Assembly: GCA_903873955.1 (NCBI GenBank)
Contig: CAIQQL010000088.1
Coordinates: forward strand, 1-8,682
DNA length: 8,682 bases
Direction: 5' to 3'
Source of the DNA: an uncultured archaeon
GTDB lineage: Archaea; Nanobdellota; Nanobdellia; Pacearchaeales; GW2011-AR1
The translations under genes were made by a program, and so were the position numbers. How positions within the stretch are numbered: position 1 is the stretch's first letter; the number at the start of each line of letters is the position of its first letter. Positions 5,162 to 8,682 of the stretch are shown piece after piece. The notes beneath the pieces were generated by a model. That model saw nothing but the letters and a program-made list of their open reading frames with translations. It made no database searches and had not been told where the DNA came from.

Positions 5162-5181
5162 ATATTGTTTAGCTACAATAT
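5162..5181. promoter_or_regulatory. Inverted repeat in the pyruvate kinase promoter, candidate operator
   Basis: ATATTGT (5162-5168) and ACAATAT (5175-5181) are perfect 7-base arms separated by TTAGCT. The repeat covers the transcription start predicted from the upstream TATA box (near 5173) and overlaps a second TATA-like stretch, AATATTTAG on the minus strand. Binding here should repress pyruvate kinase. Function is inferred from position. Confidence 0.4.
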
Positions 5182-5193
5182 ACAAAAAAAGGG

Positions 5194-5205
5194 CTTTTTA
5201 AACTT
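5194..5205 (-). promoter_or_regulatory. TATA box of pyruvate kinase
   Basis: The minus strand reads AAGTTTAAAAAG and predicts a transcript start near 5173, giving a leader of about 38 bases to the ATG at 5134. An alternative TATA-like stretch at 5158-5166 would instead put the start within a few bases of that ATG. Which one is used is not clear from sequence. Confidence 0.5.
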
Positions 5206-5228
5206 ACGCCTCAACAATCAAAGATTTA

Positions 5229-5238
5229 TCTATAAAAA
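5229..5238 (+). promoter_or_regulatory. TATA box of the pcm-S51 operon
   Basis: TCTATAAAAA predicts a transcript start near 5255-5261, just at the GTG start codon. The overlapping TTTATCTAT (5225-5233) would fit leaderless initiation at that GTG slightly better. Confidence 0.5.
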
Positions 5239-5255
5239 TCAGCAAGAGAGATTAT

Positions 5256-5906
5256 GTGAAGGTATTAAAACTTAGTCTTCCTTTAAAAGGGATGAATAAA
5301 CCTGAGCTGATAGAGGCTTTACAAAAAAAAGGTTTCCCTAAAAATATCTTAGATGCATTTAATGAAGTAGACCGATCTTATTACGTTCCGGAAGACATGC
5401 AGGACATCAGTTATGAAGATGCAACCATTCCGGTTGCTGAAGGGCAGATCCTTTCCCAACCTTCAACAATTGCGTTTATGCTAGAACTATTAGATGTGAA
5501 ACCAGGACAAAAAGTCCTTGAAATCGGTTGTGGAACAGGATATGTTCTTTCATTGTTAACTTTCCTTACTCAAAAAGGCCCGGTTTTTGGTATAGAGATT
5601 AAAGAAAAGTCTGTTGCTCTTGCAAAAGAGAGGCTTGCAAATCTCCCCAATGTGAATATTTTCTGTAAAAATGGACTCCATGGCCTTCAAGAAAACTCGC
5701 CGTATGATCGGATATTGATTAGTGCGCAATGCCCCGATAAAGAGTCACTTCTAACACTAGTACCTCAATTAACCGATGGCGGGGTGATAGTAGGTCCAGT
5801 TCAGGAGACACTTATAAAAATACGTAAAGTGACAGGTTCTTCACAGCCAGAAATCCAAGAATTTCCAGGGTCAACATTTGTTCCCCTTATTGGTGAAGGT
5901 GTCTAA
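5256..5906 (+). CDS. pcm: Protein-L-isoaspartate O-methyltransferase
   Basis: A 216-residue protein of normal family length. It methylates the alpha-carboxyl of L-isoaspartyl residues from S-adenosylmethionine, starting repair of damaged proteins in the cytoplasm. Seen in order: RSYYVPEDMQDISYEDATIP (40-59), GQILSQPSTIAFMLELL (63-79) with the conserved S-x-P of the isoaspartyl pocket, SAM motif I VLEIGCGTGY (87-96), acidic Glu114 ending the next strand, SPYDRILISAQCP (148-160), and the C-terminal hallmark FVPLIGE (208-214). The usual GDG after strand 4 is KNG here (138-140), a mild departure. The start is uncertain. The ATG at 5254 is followed at once by TGA, so the GTG at 5256 is used. The ATG at 5292 (204 residues) is the alternative. 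The next gene follows with no gap. It is divergent from pyruvate kinase. Confidence 0.92.
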   Translation: MKVLKLSLPLKGMNKPELIEALQKKGFPKNILDAFNEVDRSYYVPEDMQDISYEDATIPVAEGQILSQPSTIAFMLELLDVKPGQKVLEIGCGTGYVLSLLTFLTQKGPVFGIEIKEKSVALAKERLANLPNVNIFCKNGLHGLQENSPYDRILISAQCPDKESLLTLVPQLTDGGVIVGPVQETLIKIRKVTGSSQPEIQEFPGSTFVPLIGEGV

Positions 5907-6566
5907 ATGATTCTTACTCCCAAAGAAACAATCCTTATAGGAGGGGGGGATTATAGAAAACAAGAAAACACGATTATTGATTTGTATTTATCTAAACGAA
6001 TAAGTCCTGAGATGAAAATTCTCATCCTCCCCTTTGCATCTCCTCAAAAGACTTGGGCTAGTTGGTTTAGTGCACTTTTTAAGAATTTTGAAAAGTATGG
6101 ATGGTATAATTTTGAGATGCTAGATCCAGATCTCCCTTCAGGAATCCTCACCTCAAAGATAGAATCGGCAGATATCCTTTTTTTCACAGAGGGTCTTCCA
6201 GATATCCTCCTTAAATTGATTAAAGAAAAAGGGCTAGCTGAAACGATAATACAGCATCAAGGACTAGTTATCGGCCATGGTGCGAGCGCCCTTGCACTTT
6301 GTAGAGAATGTATCATCACCCCAAACAAAGACTATCCAACTGCCCTTTTACTTGAAGGACTTAATCTGGTAAGTTTTGCTGTTGCAGTACACTACGAAGA
6401 GTCAATGAATCCTTTGTTAATGGAGTTATCAAGAAAAAGAAAGATCTACGCCCTTCCTGACAAGTCAGCAATAGTCTACAAGGAGAATCTGACAAGTTTT
6501 ATTGGAGAGGTGTTTTGTTTTCAAGACGGAAAAAGGGAAGTTATGCCGCCAACAGTCAGGCAATAG
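5907..6566 (+). CDS. Peptidase S51-like protein (dipeptidase E / cyanophycinase type)
   Basis: A 219-residue protein that resembles family S51 in its layout. IGGGDY (11-16) opens the first strand and loop. KILILPFASPQKTWASWF (37-54) is the second strand, typical of these enzymes. ADILFFTEG (88-96) is where the family has its GG loop. The nucleophile elbow is GHGASALALC (123-132) with Ser127, then AVAVHYEES (158-166) with His162 and YALPDKSAIVY (181-191) near the C-terminus. S51 peptidases are Ser enzymes that cleave after N-terminal Asp or at beta-aspartyl bonds. The elbow and GG loop depart from the usual SAG and GG-x forms, so activity is uncertain. The ATG directly follows the pcm TAA. GGTG at 5898-5901 provides a Shine-Dalgarno match five bases upstream. 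Co-transcription with pcm suggests a role in isoaspartyl handling. Confidence 0.72.
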   Translation: MILTPKETILIGGGDYRKQENTIIDLYLSKRISPEMKILILPFASPQKTWASWFSALFKNFEKYGWYNFEMLDPDLPSGILTSKIESADILFFTEGLPDILLKLIKEKGLAETIIQHQGLVIGHGASALALCRECIITPNKDYPTALLLEGLNLVSFAVAVHYEESMNPLLMELSRKRKIYALPDKSAIVYKENLTSFIGEVFCFQDGKREVMPPTVRQ

Positions 6567-6582
6567 CTACTCAGACCTAAAG

Positions 6583-6592
6583 GTTTATAAAC
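6583..6592 (+). promoter_or_regulatory. TATA box of the receiver gene
   Basis: GTTTATAAAC, a perfect 10-bp palindrome, is centred about 34 bases upstream of the ATG at 6622 and predicts a leader of about 8 bases. It fixes the start at 6622 and gives this gene its own promoter 17 bases after the S51-like stop codon. Confidence 0.6.
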
Positions 6593-6621
6593 TGTTTAGT
6601 AGTAACAAAAATAGACTTCAA

Positions 6622-7008
6622 ATGGATTCAAATTTAAAAGGATTAATCAAGATTTTACTGGTAGAAGACGAAATTCCTGTACGGTTAGTAACGACTAGGA
6701 TCTTGCAAAATGCGGGATATACTGTTGTATCCACACAAGACGGTAACGAAGCGCTAAATCAGTATGGTTTGAATCCCGATACTAAGTTAGTTATTATCGA
6801 CTATGGTCTGCCTGGTAGGAAAGGTCCAGAAGTTCTAAAACAGTTCAAGGCTCGAGGATATAATGGTCCAGCGATTTTGTCGACAGGTTTTGGGAACAGC
6901 CTTGATGATAGAGAAACTGCTGGTTTCACAACCATCGTAGAAAAACCGCTTACAGCAAAGAAGTTTATCGATGCAATCGAAAAAACGATGCAAGTAGTTA
7001 CTGCCTAA
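6622..7008 (+). CDS. Single-domain response-regulator receiver protein
   Basis: A 128-residue protein consisting of one CheY-like receiver domain. All phosphorylation-site residues are present: Glu15-Asp16 in LLVEDE (Mg2+ site), Asp60 in VIIDYGLPG (phosphate acceptor), Thr88 in ILSTG, and Lys108 in VEKPL. There is no output domain, so it must act by binding a partner, as CheY, Spo0F or phosphorelay intermediates do. No histidine kinase is in the window. The frame is open upstream to 6502, but that extension overlaps the previous gene and lacks similarity. The TATA box at 6583-6592 supports 6622. It lies 88 bases before ppsA on the same strand. Stand-alone receivers are patchily distributed in archaea and ultimately of bacterial type. 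Confidence 0.92.
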   Translation: MDSNLKGLIKILLVEDEIPVRLVTTRILQNAGYTVVSTQDGNEALNQYGLNPDTKLVIIDYGLPGRKGPEVLKQFKARGYNGPAILSTGFGNSLDDRETAGFTTIVEKPLTAKKFIDAIEKTMQVVTA

Positions 7009-7017
7009 AAAAACTGG

Positions 7018-7032
7018 TATAGAGACTCTATA
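7018..7032. promoter_or_regulatory. Perfect 15-bp palindrome upstream of PEP synthase, candidate operator
   Basis: TATAGAGACTCTATA has 7-base arms around one A. It begins ten bases after the receiver stop codon and overlaps the distal TATA-like element of ppsA. It could be a regulator site or a weak hairpin at the end of the receiver transcript. No T run follows, which argues against a terminator. Confidence 0.42.
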
Positions 7033-7063
7033 AATAAATTCATCTTTAATAGAATTTAAATAC
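7028..7063 (+). promoter_or_regulatory. Promoter region of ppsA with two TATA-like elements
   Basis: TTTAAATAC (7055-7063) predicts a transcript start near 7085 and a 12-base leader holding GAGG (7090-7093). A second element, CTATAAATAAA (7028-7038), would start transcription near 7058. The proximal one is the more likely main promoter. Confidence 0.55.
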
Positions 7064-7096
7064 TAGTTCTACGAAATAATCCTAGAAAAGAGGAAA

Positions 7097-8682
7097 ATGG
7101 AAAAGAGTAAGAGATTTGTTTTATGGTTTGATGAAACCTTTATAGAGGATGTGCCTTTAGTTGGCGGTAAGAACGCTTCTTTAGGAGAAATGTACCGAGA
7201 ACTAAAATCCAAGGGAGTTAAAGTGCCTAATGGATTTGCAATTACGGCTTATGCCTATAGATATTTTATTGAAAAAGCAGGTATAAAACAAGAGATTCAA
7301 AAGATTCTTTCTGATTTGAACACTCGCGATATGCATAACCTTGCTGAACGTGGACATCGGGTGAGAGAGACCATCCTTAAAGCGCAAATTCCTCATGAGA
7401 TTGAACAAGAGTTTGTCTCAGCATATAAGAAACTATCAAAAGAGTTCAATGAAAGCGATACAGATGTCGCTGTGAGAAGCTCGGCAACAGCTGAAGACCT
7501 CCCTGATGCAAGTTTTGCTGGACAACAAGAGACGTATCTTAATATCAGAGGTGAAACTTCTCTTTTAGAGGCATGCAAGAAATGTTTTGCTTCATTATTT
7601 ACAAATCGTGCAATTTCTTATAGAGCAGATAAGGGTTTCGATCATTTTAGTATTGCTTTAAGTATAGGAGTACAAAAGATGGTAAGAAGCGACTTGGCAT
7701 GCAGCGGAGTCATGTTTTCCATCGATACTGAGACGGGATTTAAGGATGTTGTTTTTATCACAGGATCCTGGGGTTTAGGTGAGAATATTGTACAAGGAGC
7801 AGTAAATCCTGACGAGTTTTATGTGCATAAACCAACTTTGAAAGCAGGATTTAGTCCAATTATATTCAAACGCGTTGGCGAAAAGAAAATAAAGATGATT
7901 TATAGCCAGCATCTGAAAGCTCCAACAAAAAACGTACTTGTCGCTGAAATTGATCGTAAGAGACTAATATTAGATGATAAAGAAGTTCTCTTACTAGCCA
8001 AATGGGCATGCATTATCGAGGATCATTACAGTAAAAAAGCAGGGAAGAACAAACCCATGGACATGGAATGGGCAAAAGATGGCGAAACAGGCCAGTTGTT
8101 TATCGTTCAAGCCAGACCTGAAACAGTTCAAAGCCAGAAAGATATCAACGTTTTTGAAGAGTATGTTCTCAAACAAAAGAGCAAGGTTTTGATTCAAGGA
8201 AAAAGCGTTGGTGCTAAAATAGGTGCTGGAAAGGTCAGAGTGATTAAAGAGGTTTCAGGGATTAATTCTTTCAAAGAAGGCGAAGTGCTTGTTACCGATA
8301 TGACTGACCCTGATTGGGAGCCAATTATGAAGATTGCTTCTGCGATAGTGACGAATAGAGGGGGAAGGACCTGTCATGCAGCAATCATTTCAAGAGAATT
8401 AGGGATTCCATGTGTTGTAGGAACAAATACAGGGACCGAGGCACTGAAGAGCGGTCAGGATGTAACAGTTTGCTGCACAGAGGGGGAGACAGGAGTGGTT
8501 TATGAAGGCAAACTAAAATTTGAGATAAAAAAACACGACCTTAAGAACTTGCCAAAGACCAGGACAAAGATTATGATGAATATTGGCAATCCAGAGTCGG
8601 CTTTTGAACAAAGTTTTATCCCTAATGATGGAGTAGGTCTTGCCAGAGAGGAGTTCATTATTAATTCATATATAAAAGTTCA
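7097..8682 (+). CDS. ppsA: Phosphoenolpyruvate synthase (pyruvate, water dikinase), 3' end beyond the window
   Basis: Open for 528 codons to the right edge, roughly two thirds of a typical enzyme. It converts pyruvate, ATP and water to PEP, AMP and phosphate, the entry to gluconeogenesis. The N-terminal nucleotide-binding domain (to about residue 345) shows LVGGKNASLGEM near its start, VRSSATAEDLPDASFAGQQ (126-144), GSWGLGENIVQGAVNPDEF, and QARPET (338-343). The swivelling domain carries the phosphohistidine His427 in RGGRTCHAAIISRELGIP. The start of the PEP/pyruvate TIM barrel is visible in NIGNPESAF and NDGVGLAREEFIIN at the end of the window, a typical archaeal form. The ATG at 7097 has GAGG three bases upstream and TATA elements before that. 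Depending on conditions, some archaea run this enzyme in the glycolytic direction. Confidence 0.96.
   Translation, partial: MEKSKRFVLWFDETFIEDVPLVGGKNASLGEMYRELKSKGVKVPNGFAITAYAYRYFIEKAGIKQEIQKILSDLNTRDMHNLAERGHRVRETILKAQIPHEIEQEFVSAYKKLSKEFNESDTDVAVRSSATAEDLPDASFAGQQETYLNIRGETSLLEACKKCFASLFTNRAISYRADKGFDHFSIALSIGVQKMVRSDLACSGVMFSIDTETGFKDVVFITGSWGLGENIVQGAVNPDEFYVHKPTLKAGFSPIIFKRVGEKKIKMIYSQHLKAPTKNVLVAEIDRKRLILDDKEVLLLAKWACIIEDHYSKKAGKNKPMDMEWAKDGETGQLFIVQARPETVQSQKDINVFEEYVLKQKSKVLIQGKSVGAKIGAGKVRVIKEVSGINSFKEGEVLVTDMTDPDWEPIMKIASAIVTNRGGRTCHAAIISRELGIPCVVGTNTGTEALKSGQDVTVCCTEGETGVVYEGKLKFEIKKHDLKNLPKTRTKIMMNIGNPESAFEQSFIPNDGVGLAREEFIINSYIKV

Noticed and set aside
5135..5185. 17-codon TTG-started extension of pyruvate kinase
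   Set aside because: The family begins close to TKIVATIGP. The extension overlaps the predicted transcription start and the inverted repeat.
5254..5258. ATG at 5254 as a start for pcm
   Set aside because: The next codon is TGA. The overlapping GTG at 5256 opens the real frame.
6575..6584. ACCT-AA-AGGT palindrome before the receiver TATA box
   Set aside because: Its four-base arms are too short to be distinguished from chance, and it overlaps the expected BRE position.
6502..6621. 40-codon N-terminal extension of the receiver gene
   Set aside because: It overlaps the end of the S51-like gene in another frame and has no similarity to receivers. The TATA box at 6583-6592 lies inside it, so it would not be on the transcript.
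7202..8197. Three minus-strand open frames (7202-7408, 7393-7578, 7994-8197)
   Set aside because: They are antisense to PEP synthase, which is conserved throughout this stretch.
1..8682. Search for CRISPR arrays, tRNA/rRNA genes, insertion sequences and attachment sites
   Set aside because: No repeated spacer-type array, no tRNA-like cloverleaf sequence, no transposase and no flanking terminal repeats were seen.

Overview
The window reads as a piece of an A+T-rich archaeal chromosome. The main evidence is at the gene starts. Most genes or operons are preceded by a TATA element (TTTAAATA, TTATAAATA and similar) centred about 24-27 bases before the start codon, which is the geometry of leaderless archaeal transcripts. 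Shine-Dalgarno-like motifs appear mainly before genes inside operons. The gene content agrees: a pyruvate:ferredoxin oxidoreductase gamma subunit, an Lrp/AsnC (feast/famine) regulator, a SlyD-like FKBP and an archaeal-type phosphoenolpyruvate synthase. A DPANN-type lineage such as Woesearchaeota is possible, but the lineage cannot be fixed from this window.

Layout, left to right. The 5' end of porG runs off the left edge on the minus strand (1-156). An Lrp/AsnC regulator follows, also minus (213-665), divergent from a two-gene plus operon: a small polytopic membrane protein (760-1194) and a 120-residue unknown with a C-terminal Cys/His cluster (1196-1558). That operon converges, with a 41-base overlap, on a minus pair encoding a DUF2752 membrane protein (1518-1880) and a TM2-domain protein (1846-2112). 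A SlyD-like FKBP (2286-2723, plus) then faces a membrane-anchored Zot-like P-loop ATPase (2726-3538, minus). Pyruvate kinase (3716-5134, minus) is divergent from a plus pair with no gap between its genes: protein-L-isoaspartate methyltransferase (5256-5906) and a peptidase S51-like protein (5907-6566). A single-domain response-regulator receiver (6622-7008, plus) precedes phosphoenolpyruvate synthase, which runs off the right edge (7097-8682).

How the genes fit together. Three enzymes of the PEP/pyruvate node lie within 8.7 kb: pyruvate kinase (PEP to pyruvate), PEP synthase (pyruvate to PEP) and pyruvate:ferredoxin oxidoreductase (pyruvate to acetyl-CoA). A feast/famine-type regulator and a stand-alone receiver lie among them. 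Several palindromes lie on or beside promoters (664-680, 711-725, 5162-5181, 7018-7032) and are candidate operators. The palindrome at 711-725 has the 13-bp TGAA-N5-TTCA layout known for archaeal feast/famine regulators. The methyltransferase and S51-like pair suggests a module for handling isoaspartyl damage. No mobile element, CRISPR array, tRNA or rRNA gene was seen. No stretch longer than about 180 bases lacks a gene.
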